DNA of 64,000 nt from Candidatus Gastranaerophilales bacterium (GTDB taxonomy: Bacteria > Cyanobacteriota > Vampirovibrionia > Gastranaerophilales > Gastranaerophilaceae): positions 62,001-126,000 of the forward strand of contig CALVFT010000001.1 in NCBI GenBank assembly GCA_944326915.1. Reading direction: 5' to 3'. Shown piece by piece: positions 26,238 to 35,126 of this stretch (position 1 is the stretch's first letter; the number at the start of each line of letters is the position of its first letter). The notes under the pieces were generated by a model. It was not told the origin of the DNA. It saw nothing but the letters and a program-made list of their open reading frames with translations, and ran no database searches. The position numbers and the translations under genes are program-made.

Positions 26238-28520
26238 ATGCGAATATCAAATTTTAACCAGATGCAGACGATAAAACAGAGAAAAAAGGAATATGGAGAC
26301 TTATCCTTTGAGAGTTTTAATTCTTCACCAACAAAATCCTTGTCCCCAAAATTTAATAGTTTAAATACCGAGAGACCTTTAAAAAATAATTCACAGAATT
26401 TATCTTTTAAAGGTCTTTCTTTTAGCAAAGAAAATCCTCAATCAAAAGAAAAGAAAAAACCTTCTGCATTAGCTCCAACTCTTGCAATGCTTGGAACTTT
26501 AGCAGGTACAGGTCTAGTACTAAGACTAGCTCCAAGTTACAAAAAAGTTGGCGAATACAGCATGTCTGAATTTACCCAATTTACAGACAAATACCTAGGG
26601 CCAATGGGTAAAGAATTATTAGAGGATTTGAAAAAATCACCGTTAGCTAAAAAAATGATTAAAACAGACGGTGATAAAATGATTTTATCTAAAAAGACTA
26701 TTCCACAATTAATCTGGGATGGACTTAAATATCCGTTTACAATTCTACCAGCAGATATTTTAAACGGCACAGTACAATTACTAGGAAAAATCAAACCATT
26801 AAAAAATTGGTCACAAAATACTCTACAAAAACCTCTATTCAAAAATATAAGACAACGTTCAAAAATTGACGCTAAAATGAATGCTCTAAGAGGTTTGGTT
26901 GAAACAAAAAAAGACTTGATGGGTAAACTCTCTAAAGGAGAAATTACAGAAAATCAATTACGCGCAATAATTGATCAACGTTCAGTAAAAATGTTTGACC
27001 CTAAAACAGGAAATTATGATACAAAACATGAGCGTTCACTAAACAGATTAGTATCAGGTCTACCTCCTGCTATCTTCTTGGCTAACGATGCATATAACCT
27101 ATCAAGAATGATGGATGATGATAAAAAATCCGCAACAAAAGAACAAAAAGTAAGATTTAAACAAGAAATGGCAAGAATAGGATTCAATGCTTATATCACA
27201 TTGGTAACATTGGGTGCGCTACAAAAATACATTAACAACTCCAAAATGGGTATTATGTTAATGACTGCTCTTACCACTCTTACTACAGAAGCATTCTCCC
27301 GTGTAATAAACGGAAAACATATTACAAGATTAACCCCTGAAGAAGCAAGAAAAGAAAACGAAAAGAATAATGCTCCTGAAGCAAAAATTAAGCCAGAAGT
27401 GTCATTCAAATCTAATGAAAATGCAAGCAAAAATGATAAAGAAAAAGCGCAAAAGCCACTACTATCATTCAATACAGTAATGAAAGCAGTAGGTACAGTT
27501 ATCCTAGGAGGTTTTGCAGTAAAAGGCTTAAGAAAAATAGATGGTGTGAATGAAGCTTGGGAAAAATTTGCCAAAATGGTTTCATCACAATATAAAGATT
27601 TAACTCAAATAAAAGATTATACAATATCTCAAGACAAATTGAATAAAATCACAAAAGTTCTTGAAGATAACGGGTTCAAAGAACTTGCTGAAAAATATCA
27701 AAAAATTGCAAAAGCAAACACAACTCCTGATGGAAACATCCATTTAGGAGCAAAAGATAAGAAAATCAAACCTCTTGTAGATTTCTTCATAGCTCCATTC
27801 CAATTTATATGGAAATATGGTACAATTCCTTATACAGTAGTTAACGATGCAATAGGGTCTTTTGGCAAAAAAGCGAGCAAGAAAGCTAAAGATGTTAAAG
27901 AGATTGAAACTCTTGCAAAAAGTATTGATAACATAGGACGTGAAGCCCTTAAAAAGAACTTAAATCCTAAAGAATTTCAATCCTATGTAAAAGACAATAT
28001 CCTAAAAGCGTTCAACGTTGACTCAATGTCAAATGTTTCAAACAGTGAACTTTCAAACCTTGCAAAAAATGCAGCACTTGCGGCTACAATATGGTTCTTA
28101 ATGACAGATAACTACAATATGGTTATGTTGAAATCAAACGGTAACGATGTTGAAGGTGCAAAAACTAAATTTAAAGAAAGATTTGTACAAGAAGGTTCAA
28201 GACTATTCTACCAAACACTACTAATAGATTTATTTAATCATACATTCAGCTCTCAATATAATAAATCATTATTCGGTATGAGCTGGATTACTTTGACTAA
28301 CACAACATTAGGAGAATGGCTAACAAGAAAGTCAGTTGGTGTACCTGTAGGAACTCATTCAAGACAAGAATTAATTGATTTGGAAAATAAACAAAATAAT
28401 GCTACCGGCTTGAAAAAATCATATTACAACTTTATGAAACGCCTAACAGGTAAACGTTCTATTCAATCTTATGAAGTAAAAAACAACAATAATAATCAAC
28501 CACAACCTGTAAAAGCATAG
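26238..28520 (+). CDS. Large membrane protein of unknown function (760 aa)
   Basis: Not recognised. The frame opens at a TTG at 26166, but GAAGGACGAAG before the ATG at 26238 (MRISNFNQMQ) is a better start. The N-terminal 60 residues are polar and Ser-rich with NLSFKGLSF at about 54-62, a motif of the SFKG/NFG type seen in other unknown proteins here. Hydrophobic stretches follow at about 74-98 (LAPTLAMLGTLAGTGLVLRLAP), 330-375 (ITLVTLGAL, MGIMLMTALTTL), 430-450 (VMKAVGTVILGGFAVKGL) and 620-640 (ALAATIWFLMT), separated by Lys-rich helical segments. It ends in a Gln/Asn tail. No signal peptide. A YkgJ-type gene starts 4 nt later and may be translationally coupled. Confidence 0.8.
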   Translation: MRISNFNQMQTIKQRKKEYGDLSFESFNSSPTKSLSPKFNSLNTERPLKNNSQNLSFKGLSFSKENPQSKEKKKPSALAPTLAMLGTLAGTGLVLRLAPSYKKVGEYSMSEFTQFTDKYLGPMGKELLEDLKKSPLAKKMIKTDGDKMILSKKTIPQLIWDGLKYPFTILPADILNGTVQLLGKIKPLKNWSQNTLQKPLFKNIRQRSKIDAKMNALRGLVETKKDLMGKLSKGEITENQLRAIIDQRSVKMFDPKTGNYDTKHERSLNRLVSGLPPAIFLANDAYNLSRMMDDDKKSATKEQKVRFKQEMARIGFNAYITLVTLGALQKYINNSKMGIMLMTALTTLTTEAFSRVINGKHITRLTPEEARKENEKNNAPEAKIKPEVSFKSNENASKNDKEKAQKPLLSFNTVMKAVGTVILGGFAVKGLRKIDGVNEAWEKFAKMVSSQYKDLTQIKDYTISQDKLNKITKVLEDNGFKELAEKYQKIAKANTTPDGNIHLGAKDKKIKPLVDFFIAPFQFIWKYGTIPYTVVNDAIGSFGKKASKKAKDVKEIETLAKSIDNIGREALKKNLNPKEFQSYVKDNILKAFNVDSMSNVSNSELSNLAKNAALAATIWFLMTDNYNMVMLKSNGNDVEGAKTKFKERFVQEGSRLFYQTLLIDLFNHTFSSQYNKSLFGMSWITLTNTTLGEWLTRKSVGVPVGTHSRQELIDLENKQNNATGLKKSYYNFMKRLTGKRSIQSYEVKNNNNNQPQPVKA

Positions 28521-28524
28521 CATT

Positions 28525-29094
28525 ATGAAAATTATTCCAAATAAAATAAATAATTATATCAATACACCAACTAAGTGTTTTATTCCAAAATGCAAAGCAC
28601 ATTGTTGTATTGATGCACCACTACCAGAAGGATTCATTGAACGTTTCCAAAGTCGCATTCAACGTACAGTATATGGCGGGCTAAATATCGGAAAAAATGA
28701 TCCTAAAGATACATACAATTCGATAGTATATAGTACAAGACCAATTCAAATTGTTGGTATAGATAGAAATACTGGAGAAAAGTTGTACGGAATATCAAAA
28801 GATATGATGAAGAAACTTGAGCTTAAAAGTATGGAAGATATAAAAAAACTTGTACAATACTATGATGATAACGATATAAAAAATTACTGTCCGTTCATAA
28901 CTGATTATGCTAGATGTGGAGTGTATGAGCATAGACCTGATATTTGCAGAGAATTTGGTACTTCGATGGCAAAAGTAGACAGATGTCCGGAAAAGTCAAG
29001 TAGATTAGATATTTTGAAATTTTATATCAAGGATTTTTTCAATTCAGTAAAAAACTCATTTAAATATAACAAACAAAATAAAAGCTCCAAGTAA
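28525..29094 (+). CDS. YkgJ-family cysteine-cluster protein
   Basis: 189 residues with CFIPKCKAHCC near the N-terminus and YCPFITDYARCGVYEHRPDICREFG in the middle, the Cys pattern of the YkgJ (UPF0153) zinc or iron-chelating domain. Family members are poorly characterised; some act in flagellin methylation. The C-terminal 35 residues are Lys/Asn/Ser-rich. It follows the 760-residue gene by 4 nt without its own ribosome-binding site, which suggests coupled translation and a possible joint role. Confidence 0.8.
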   Translation: MKIIPNKINNYINTPTKCFIPKCKAHCCIDAPLPEGFIERFQSRIQRTVYGGLNIGKNDPKDTYNSIVYSTRPIQIVGIDRNTGEKLYGISKDMMKKLELKSMEDIKKLVQYYDDNDIKNYCPFITDYARCGVYEHRPDICREFGTSMAKVDRCPEKSSRLDILKFYIKDFFNSVKNSFKYNKQNKSSK

Positions 29095-29113
29095 CAACTT
29101 GAAGCTTCTATTT
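29082..29113 (+). terminator. Probable terminator
   Basis: AAGCTCCAAGT and ACTTGAAGCTT pair with one mismatch and a 4-nt loop, overlapping the end of the YkgJ-type gene. The following CTATTTTCT is only moderately T-rich. Confidence 0.5.
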
Positions 29114-29130
29114 TCTAAAAAAATATGGAT

Positions 29131-29736
29131 TTATCTTACCTTATTTTCTTCACCTTTAATTAGTCTTGCAATATTTGAACGGTGAAGATAAATTATGTAT
29201 AAAGCACCTAAAGCGCAATATCCTACATAAGCAATAGGTTGATGGAATGCATACATCAATAATGGAGAAATTGCTAAAGCAATTATTGACCCCAAAGATA
29301 CATATCTTGAAACAAAAGTGATAATTGCCCAAATAGTTGCAATAATTAAACCTACTTGCCAATTTAATGCAAGGATTGTACCAACCCCTGACGCAACTGA
29401 TTTTCCTCCAGTAAATTTTAAGAATATTGATTTACTGTGTCCTAAAATTACTGCGACCGCTGCTAATACAGGAAGTAATCCAATACCTGTAAAAGTTGTT
29501 GCAAATACTTTTGCTAAAACAACCGGTAATGCTCCTTTAAATGCATCTAGTAATAATGTAATAAAAAACCACTTTTTACCCATTACTCTTTTAACATTAG
29601 TAGCACCTGTAGAACCTGACCCGATAGTTCTTATATCCTGTCCGGTAAAAGATTTTACGATAATATAACCGGTAGGGATTGAACCTATTAAATAAGCTGT
29701 AAGTACTACTACAAATAATTCTAAAAATTTTTCCAT
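29131..29736 (-). CDS. plsY: Glycerol-3-phosphate acyltransferase PlsY
   Basis: Membrane enzyme that transfers the acyl group from acyl-phosphate to glycerol-3-phosphate, starting phospholipid synthesis. The 201-residue protein has about five TM helices and the three PlsY motifs: AYLIGSIPTGYI with DIRTIGSGSTGATNVKRV, GHSKSIFLKFTGGKSVASGVG, and the late YLHRSNIARLIKGEE. AAGGGA precedes the ATG. Monocistronic and convergent with the YkgJ-type gene. Confidence 0.95.
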   Translation of the reverse strand: MEKFLELFVVVLTAYLIGSIPTGYIIVKSFTGQDIRTIGSGSTGATNVKRVMGKKWFFITLLLDAFKGALPVVLAKVFATTFTGIGLLPVLAAVAVILGHSKSIFLKFTGGKSVASGVGTILALNWQVGLIIATIWAIITFVSRYVSLGSIIALAISPLLMYAFHQPIAYVGYCALGALYIIYLHRSNIARLIKGEENKVR

Positions 29737-29860
29737 AATTTTCCCTTTTTAAAATGAACTATTCTTCAAAAAACTCGTTATTATTATATCAAAATTAAAT
29801 TTCGCAGGCAAGATTGCAATAACAGGAAATAGTAAGTATAATAAAAAATAATAACTCGTT

Positions 29861-30673
29861 ATGAAAAAGAATATATTTATCGTATTAATTTGCACAATAT
29901 TAATACTATCTCCAGTTACAATTCTCGCAGCTGGAGCTACTGAATATGACTTTAGCGATGAAGCACAACGAAAATTTGAACAAAATAACGTTATCCCATA
30001 TTCACAAAACTACAGTTTTACAAAGCAAAAAAACTCTCATCCGACAAAAGATGAAACAATTATCAGATCAAACTATGATCCCAATAATTCTAAACAACAA
30101 ATTTTACAACAATCTCCACTTACAGGCTCAGTTGTAAAAATTCCTGAAGGGACAACTTTTTCAGTAACATTTAATTCTGGCATTAATTCAGGTAGTATGG
30201 ATAAAAATGACAGACTAACTGCCACGCTCACAAACGACTGGTACTATAATGACACACTTATAGCGCCATCAGGAAGTCTTGTATATGGTACTGCAATTAA
30301 TGCAAAATCAGCAGGACTTGCATATGGTAGTGGAGGAATTGAAATTGAATTTAATCAAATTCTTTTACCTAATGGGAATATGATAAATTTTAAATCACTC
30401 CCAATTAAGCTCCAGGCTAAAAGTGAACGAGTAAAAAATATGGGAAGAGATATACTTATAGGAACAGCTGCAAGTCTGCTTACCGGTGTCGCTCTAACAG
30501 CAATTGGAGGTGGCGATGATTGGGGCAGAAACATGCTTGTATTTGGTAGCATTGGAGCTATCGGTGGAGGTTTTAGAGGCACAATGCAGCGAGGAAAAGA
30601 TGTTGATATTCCTGACGGAACAGATATACAAATTATACTTGAGCAGCCTTTAAGTATTTCACCATATAATTGA
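29861..30673 (+). CDS. Exported protein with VirB10/TrbI-like beta segment (270 aa)
   Basis: A signal peptide (MKKNIFIVLICTILILSPVTILAAG) is followed by a polar linker to about residue 85. Then comes a beta-rich segment: KIPEGTTFSVTFNSGINSGSMDKNDRLTATLT, LIAPSGSLVYGTAINAKSAG, EIEFNQILLPNGNMINFKSLPI. This reads like the barrel of TrbI/VirB10 proteins (IPEGTxxxVxLxxxInSd ... xIPxGSxxxG). A Gly-rich hydrophobic stretch follows (ILIGTAASLLTGVALTAIGGG, GSIGAIGGGFRG) and the end is IPDGTDIQIILEQPL. It may sit at the outer membrane. No other conjugation gene is present, so a transport role is not implied. It precedes the vWA gene by 46 nt and could be its first operon partner. Confidence 0.72.
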   Translation: MKKNIFIVLICTILILSPVTILAAGATEYDFSDEAQRKFEQNNVIPYSQNYSFTKQKNSHPTKDETIIRSNYDPNNSKQQILQQSPLTGSVVKIPEGTTFSVTFNSGINSGSMDKNDRLTATLTNDWYYNDTLIAPSGSLVYGTAINAKSAGLAYGSGGIEIEFNQILLPNGNMINFKSLPIKLQAKSERVKNMGRDILIGTAASLLTGVALTAIGGGDDWGRNMLVFGSIGAIGGGFRGTMQRGKDVDIPDGTDIQIILEQPLSISPYN

Positions 30674-30719
30674 TTTAGTACAAAAAATATGGTATATTCT
30701 AACTAGAAAAAAGGTAACT

Positions 30720-31394
30720 ATGAAACTAAATAAAAGACTTATCACACTAGGATTAATAATATTAATATTCTCTGTAGTAGGGAAATTTTTGTGGATGGGA
30801 CTAAGCAAAATTAAAATAGACGATTTCCATCCTGCTGCAGTAATTTTTATGATAGATTCTTCTGCATCAAACCAGAAAAATCTTGCTGAACAAAAGAGAA
30901 CTCTAAGACAAATTTGTAACCTGCTTGATCCTGAAGATCAGGTTAAAATTTTGAGAGTATCTGAAGATGCATACTTAATATATGAAGGCGGTCCTATGAA
31001 CGGTTCAGGAATTACGAAAGCAATGGATGCATTCACTAAATATGATAAAACTGACTATGGTACCGCTTATGGAATTGGGCTTAAAAAAGCCATGGGACAT
31101 GCTCTTACAATGAAAAAGAATGGTTATATTCCTGCTGTAGTTGTAATTGGAGATCTGGAAAACGAAGGAGCCATTGAAAAACAAATTAACTGGAATACTT
31201 TGCCTAAAAATATATCAAATGTAAAACAGTATGCACCAGATTTAGCTATGATGTTTCTAGGTGCACATCCTGAAAAACTTGATCAGGTAAAAGAAACACT
31301 AACTCCGGTATTAGGTGAAAACAAACTTATTGTATCACCGGAACAAAACACAGACAAAGCAATAAGAAGATTTATCCATGCACTTGGAAGATAA
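30720..31394 (+). CDS. Membrane-anchored von Willebrand factor A domain protein
   Basis: N-terminal TM helix (LITLGLIILIFSVVGKFLWMGL) and an external vWA-like domain. VIFMIDSSASN carries the MIDAS DxSxS motif near residues 46-50, with further acidic loops in GTAYGIGLKKAMGHA and VVVIGDLENEG. Such domains bind metal and a protein ligand. AAAGGT precedes the ATG. It is followed by an FHA-like membrane protein 22 nt later and then by TonB-like proteins, all on the same strand, which suggests one envelope complex. The partner or substrate is unknown. Confidence 0.75.
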   Translation: MKLNKRLITLGLIILIFSVVGKFLWMGLSKIKIDDFHPAAVIFMIDSSASNQKNLAEQKRTLRQICNLLDPEDQVKILRVSEDAYLIYEGGPMNGSGITKAMDAFTKYDKTDYGTAYGIGLKKAMGHALTMKKNGYIPAVVVIGDLENEGAIEKQINWNTLPKNISNVKQYAPDLAMMFLGAHPEKLDQVKETLTPVLGENKLIVSPEQNTDKAIRRFIHALGR

Positions 31395-31416
31395 TTTTAA
31401 TTAAGAGGACTAATTG

Positions 31417-33033
31417 ATGACAATAATAATAGCTACTTCTAATCAAGAAAAAGTTTTTCAAAATAAAGATGTTATAAATATCGGTACAAATCCAAATTGT
31501 GATATCGTATTACAATTACCTTATGATGTTCTGCTTACTGTTCAGTATGACACATCTGAAAATAAATGTGTTGTTATGAACACTTTTCATAGCGACAAAG
31601 TATTGTTCAAAGGCAAACCGATAAAAAAAGTAGAAATCGGCAATGTATGCAAACTTATGCTAGCTAATTCAGAAGAATTCGTTAGTGTAAAAATTATTGC
31701 AGACAATACTCAACATCAGGTAAAAACAGTTTCTTCTATAGGTGCTGAAGATTTCACTGAGGATGACTTGAAAGGCCTATATGGCAAAGATGTGAATGCT
31801 GTAACTAAGGTTAAAATTGAAAAACAAAAAACTGATATAGAACAAGCTAGAGTAGCTATCATCAAACAAGTTGCTTTCACAATAAATGATTTAAAATCAA
31901 AACTTTCAACAAATAATAAAACAAGTATATTTTTACATATTGCAATGTTTTTAAGTTCTGCAATATGTGCTTTTGGAGTTTCAAATTATTTAATGGGACT
32001 ATCAATACAAGAATCTTCTAATTACTTACACTTACCTACAAATATTAAGGTTTGGGTAATGTATTCTGTAATAATATATGGAATTTGTTTGTTACTAAAA
32101 CAGGGCATATATTTATATTTACAAAGCGGAATTCAAAAAGAAATGAGTAAAAATTCAAAACTTGCACAAAGTTTTATGATTGTATTCTCGCTAGTTTTCG
32201 TACTTGGAATATACATAGTTAATTTAGTATATTACATGAATCTCAATGATTTTATGACCTTTGCCATTTTTATATCATTCTTTTTCTCCGGCATAATGTC
32301 AGTACTTGCAATAAGTTGCGGATACTTTAAGTGTAACGGTGCAGAATGGTCTGCCACATTGAATAAATATGAGTACAGAGAAGATTTTGAAAATGTTATA
32401 AAATCTTATAGACAGTGGATTGAACGATACATTAACAGTCTAAGTAATACAAAAATCCAGTATATCAAAGATAGGATGTTCAATTTACAACTTAAATCTG
32501 TTGGAGAAATAATCGTGGGTATTCTTACCGCTCCGTTTTTGGCATATGGAGTATCAAACACTCTTGCAATGTGCTTCCCTGAAGCTGCAGGTTGGGTGAG
32601 AATTTCAGGATTAAGAATCAGTCCGGTATTTCTTACTCTTGCAACATTTTTAATTATATTTGCATTTTTCTCTTTTGTTAATGCATTTTTATGTACTAAA
32701 AAAATCCAAGCTTCTCAAGTAATTAAACAAGACGGATTTAGTGATTACCAACACCATGGAGTTACAATATACGGACTTGAAGCTGTTAGAAAATTGAATT
32801 CTGAAAAAACTCGTTCTTTATCAATTGCTTGTGCAATTATATTTATCGAATTTGCAATGAACATATCATACTTTATGACAGAGATCGGTGGAGATTTACA
32901 AGGTATGTTCCTCAGTTTGGTAGCTGCACTTGTTCCTACAGCATTGCTTATCGCTGAGACAATGATGCTTAGCCAAACAAAATTTGATATCTATGCTTGT
33001 GATGAGCTACTGGCAAAAGTAGATAAAGACTAA
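31417..33033 (+). CDS. Polytopic membrane protein with FHA-like N-terminal domain (538 aa)
   Basis: Residues 1-95 (NKDVINIGTNPNCDIVL ... VLFKGKPIKKVEIGNVCKLML) have the beta-strand pattern and GTNPNCDI phrase of forkhead-associated domains (usual G(R)xxxxDI). The typical Arg/Ser pThr-binding residues are not obvious. A helical linker follows, then about eight hydrophobic segments between 170 and 525 (FLHIAMFLSSAICAFGVSNYL, IIYGICLLLKQGIYLYL, MIVFSLVFVLGIYIVNLVYY, FAIFISFFFSGIMSVLAI, a pair near 370-430, and two at the end). TTG-ATG start; I take the ATG, with AGAGGA upstream. It is the central gene of the vWA/TonB-like cluster and likely its membrane platform. Confidence 0.72.
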   Translation: MTIIIATSNQEKVFQNKDVINIGTNPNCDIVLQLPYDVLLTVQYDTSENKCVVMNTFHSDKVLFKGKPIKKVEIGNVCKLMLANSEEFVSVKIIADNTQHQVKTVSSIGAEDFTEDDLKGLYGKDVNAVTKVKIEKQKTDIEQARVAIIKQVAFTINDLKSKLSTNNKTSIFLHIAMFLSSAICAFGVSNYLMGLSIQESSNYLHLPTNIKVWVMYSVIIYGICLLLKQGIYLYLQSGIQKEMSKNSKLAQSFMIVFSLVFVLGIYIVNLVYYMNLNDFMTFAIFISFFFSGIMSVLAISCGYFKCNGAEWSATLNKYEYREDFENVIKSYRQWIERYINSLSNTKIQYIKDRMFNLQLKSVGEIIVGILTAPFLAYGVSNTLAMCFPEAAGWVRISGLRISPVFLTLATFLIIFAFFSFVNAFLCTKKIQASQVIKQDGFSDYQHHGVTIYGLEAVRKLNSEKTRSLSIACAIIFIEFAMNISYFMTEIGGDLQGMFLSLVAALVPTALLIAETMMLSQTKFDIYACDELLAKVDKD

Positions 33034-33048
33034 AAATAAAGAGATAAA

Positions 33049-33912
33049 ATGACAGCAATAAAGATTATAACAATAGTTTTATTTTTTATATTGACGATTA
33101 TCACTGTACATATTCATCCTGATATGCACCAGCCAATATTAATCGAACCTGCAAATTTTAAACTTGTAAGAGAAAGTGATTATCTGATAAATAGAGAAAC
33201 TATGCCTGTTGCAAAGACAACTGCGACGAAAAAAGATGTGAACATAGATATTTCATCTAACCAAACAGAAGAAAAGGAACTTCCTATCGATCCTAGCATA
33301 TCAAAAGATGATTCCATAGAAAACATAATAAAAATTACAGACGAAAAACCTAAACCAAAAGAAAGACACGTAAAAACAAACACTGACAATCAGCTTGAAA
33401 TGCTACAAAAATTTATTGAAGCACAAGAGCAAGAACCTGTAACTATAGAAGAAAAGCCAAAAACACATCACCCACAAATTGAGACAAAACCTAGTAATGA
33501 GAGAAATATTCAACAGCCAAAATCAAAAAACCCTTATATGACTGAAGAAGAAGAAATTATTGCGTGGAATAAGTGGAGAAGTGATATTCAAAACCAAATT
33601 ATGATTGATTCAAGAATTGATTATGCACCACTTGGAACAATATTTTTGTTTTCTTGCGTAATAGACAAATACGGAAACGTATCTAATATCAAGACTTGGA
33701 CTTCTAATCCTGATTATCAGTCAATTGCAAAAGAAAAAGTTAAACCGGCAATTGCAAATCTTCAAGGTAAACCTATATTAAAATTTCCACGCGGCACACA
33801 AAGAACTTCAACAGTGTTCAATGGGGCATTTCTTATCGGAATAGAAGACAGATTCTCAACTCCTAATGACTACGCAGATTTTGAAAAGGTAATGAGGTAT
33901 GTTCAACAATAA
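33049..33912 (+). CDS. TonB-like protein (N-terminal TM, charged linker, TonB C-terminal-like domain)
   Basis: TM helix at residues 4-20 (IKIITIVLFFILTIITV), then about 150 residues of Glu/Lys/Pro/Thr-rich linker (KPKPKERHVK, EEKPKTHHPQIETKPS), then a compact C-terminal domain of about 90 residues. There, IFLFSCVIDKYGNVSNIKTWTSNPDYQSIAKEKVKPAIANL matches the TonB/TolA C-terminal fold (V..DxxGxVxxxxVxxSSG...LDxAAxxAVxxa). This is the layout of proteins that reach across the periplasm. No ExbB/ExbD gene is near. A 49-residue membrane-protein gene overlaps its end. Confidence 0.75.
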   Translation: MTAIKIITIVLFFILTIITVHIHPDMHQPILIEPANFKLVRESDYLINRETMPVAKTTATKKDVNIDISSNQTEEKELPIDPSISKDDSIENIIKITDEKPKPKERHVKTNTDNQLEMLQKFIEAQEQEPVTIEEKPKTHHPQIETKPSNERNIQQPKSKNPYMTEEEEIIAWNKWRSDIQNQIMIDSRIDYAPLGTIFLFSCVIDKYGNVSNIKTWTSNPDYQSIAKEKVKPAIANLQGKPILKFPRGTQRTSTVFNGAFLIGIEDRFSTPNDYADFEKVMRYVQQ

Positions 33913-34048
33913 AATCATTTCAATTTCACTAATTACAATAATTTTGGTAATAATTGCAACTTTTGCGGTTATTAGTCTTAAACCGCAAATGCATAAAAAA
34001 TTTATACTCCAAAAAATTATTATAAAAAAAGAGGTTCAACAAAAATGA
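33899..34048 (+). CDS. Small single-pass membrane protein (49 aa)
   Basis: Begins MFNNKIISISLITIILV, giving one strongly hydrophobic helix (about residues 5-28) followed by a basic tail (LKPQMHKKF ... KKEVQQK). The ATG lies 5 nt after TGAGG within the end of the TonB-like gene (14-nt overlap). Its TGA overlaps the next ATG as ATGA. Tight overlaps on both sides, a ribosome-binding site and a coherent TM-plus-basic composition support it as real. It fills what would otherwise be a 130-nt gap. Confidence 0.68.
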   Translation: MFNNKIISISLITIILVIIATFAVISLKPQMHKKFILQKIIIKKEVQQK

Positions 34049-34248
34049 AAATATATTTTTATTGGGCCTTTTGGATAATACTACTGTTTATCCTTGAATT
34101 ACCTTTATTTAAAAGGATAGTAAAATACTACAAAGAAATAGAATTATCAAGAACCGTTGCGACTGCAATACTAATTTTTATAGTATTTTTAATCATATAT
34201 GGGATTGCGAATTCTATTTTATTATTAATTAAATTTGTGCTAAAATAA
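34045..34248 (+). CDS. Small two-pass membrane protein (67 aa)
   Basis: Two hydrophobic helices (YWAFWIILLFILELPLF and VATAILIFIVFLIIYGIANSILLL) joined by a short charged loop (KRIVKYYKEIELSR). GAGG lies before the ATG, which overlaps the preceding stop. No family recognised. Its position inside the vWA/FHA/TonB-like run suggests it is an accessory membrane subunit of that complex. Confidence 0.72.
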   Translation: MKIYFYWAFWIILLFILELPLFKRIVKYYKEIELSRTVATAILIFIVFLIIYGIANSILLLIKFVLK

Positions 34249-34255
34249 GGTTGTT

Positions 34256-35122
34256 ATGTATAGATGTAGAGAATGTCAGGCTGAATACAGTATAAAAGTG
34301 GAATATTGCGAATGTGGGAACAACACATTTGAATATATTGAGGATGAAAAAAAAGAAGTTCCTCAACAACCAAAAAAACAAATTGATAGGGTTAAACAAA
34401 AGAGCGAATTAATCTCTAAAGGATTTTTTGCCATATGTTTAATTTTTTCAGTTCTTATAATTCTTTTTGCAGGAAATTCTACTCAGCCTAAAAAAACTAA
34501 AAAATCAACGGCTAAAAAACATCAAGTAATTGAAAGAAAAATCCCGAATATAAATCAAATTTGGGATGATACACCTATTTACAATCCACAAAGACAATAT
34601 AGCGAGCAACAGACTGAAGTTATAAATCAAAATACAACGATTCCATTAACGTCAAGGCCTGTTGAATACCCCAGGCGTGAGCAGGTAGTAACTTCCCCAA
34701 CAATCCAAAAGCCTAAAAAGATTGAACAAAAGATACCTCCAAAAGTCACATCAGCTAAACCTGATATTCGACAAGAACCGCCAAAAGAAGAAAAAAAAGT
34801 TATAGTAAAATACGACCCCAATAATCCGGAACTATTGGAATATAAAAGCAAATTAAGAAATGCTCTATTTTCACGACTTGCAATAGGAGCTATTCAAGGT
34901 AGTGGAACTTGTATTATAGAATTCTCCGTAAATAAAGAAACAGGAAAACTTGAAAATAGACGCTTCGTAGAACAATCAAACAACAAAGCATTAAATGATT
35001 CTATATATTACATGTTAATGAGCGTTCCAAGATTTGAACTTCCACCACAAAGCTATCAAGGTGAAAAGTTCCGCTTGAAATTTTATCTAAATAATGGATA
35101 TTATGAAATCAGCTACATATAA
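34256..35122 (+). CDS. Zinc-ribbon, TM and TonB-C-like fusion protein (288 aa)
   Basis: Residues 1-25 hold four Cys as two pairs (YRCRECQAEYSIKVEYCECG), a zinc-ribbon-like module on the cytoplasmic side. One TM helix follows (GFFAICLIFSVLIILFAGN, about 60-78), then a Pro/Lys/Gln-rich linker (about 85-190). The C-terminal domain (NALFSRLAIGAIQGSGTCIIEFSVNKETGKLENRRFVEQSNNKALNDSIYYMLMSV in outline) fits a TonB/TolA C-terminal domain. The cytoplasmic ribbon is not a usual part of TonB and suggests contact with a cytoplasmic partner. It is the last gene of the cluster; a convergent secreted TonB-C-like gene lies 4 nt downstream. Confidence 0.74.
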   Translation: MYRCRECQAEYSIKVEYCECGNNTFEYIEDEKKEVPQQPKKQIDRVKQKSELISKGFFAICLIFSVLIILFAGNSTQPKKTKKSTAKKHQVIERKIPNINQIWDDTPIYNPQRQYSEQQTEVINQNTTIPLTSRPVEYPRREQVVTSPTIQKPKKIEQKIPPKVTSAKPDIRQEPPKEEKKVIVKYDPNNPELLEYKSKLRNALFSRLAIGAIQGSGTCIIEFSVNKETGKLENRRFVEQSNNKALNDSIYYMLMSVPRFELPPQSYQGEKFRLKFYLNNGYYEISYI

Positions 35123-35126
35123 AATG

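Noticed and set aside
29861-30673. Idea that the VirB10/TrbI-like protein marks a conjugative element
   Set aside because: No relaxase, ATPase, integrase or attachment repeats are near, and base composition is like the neighbours.
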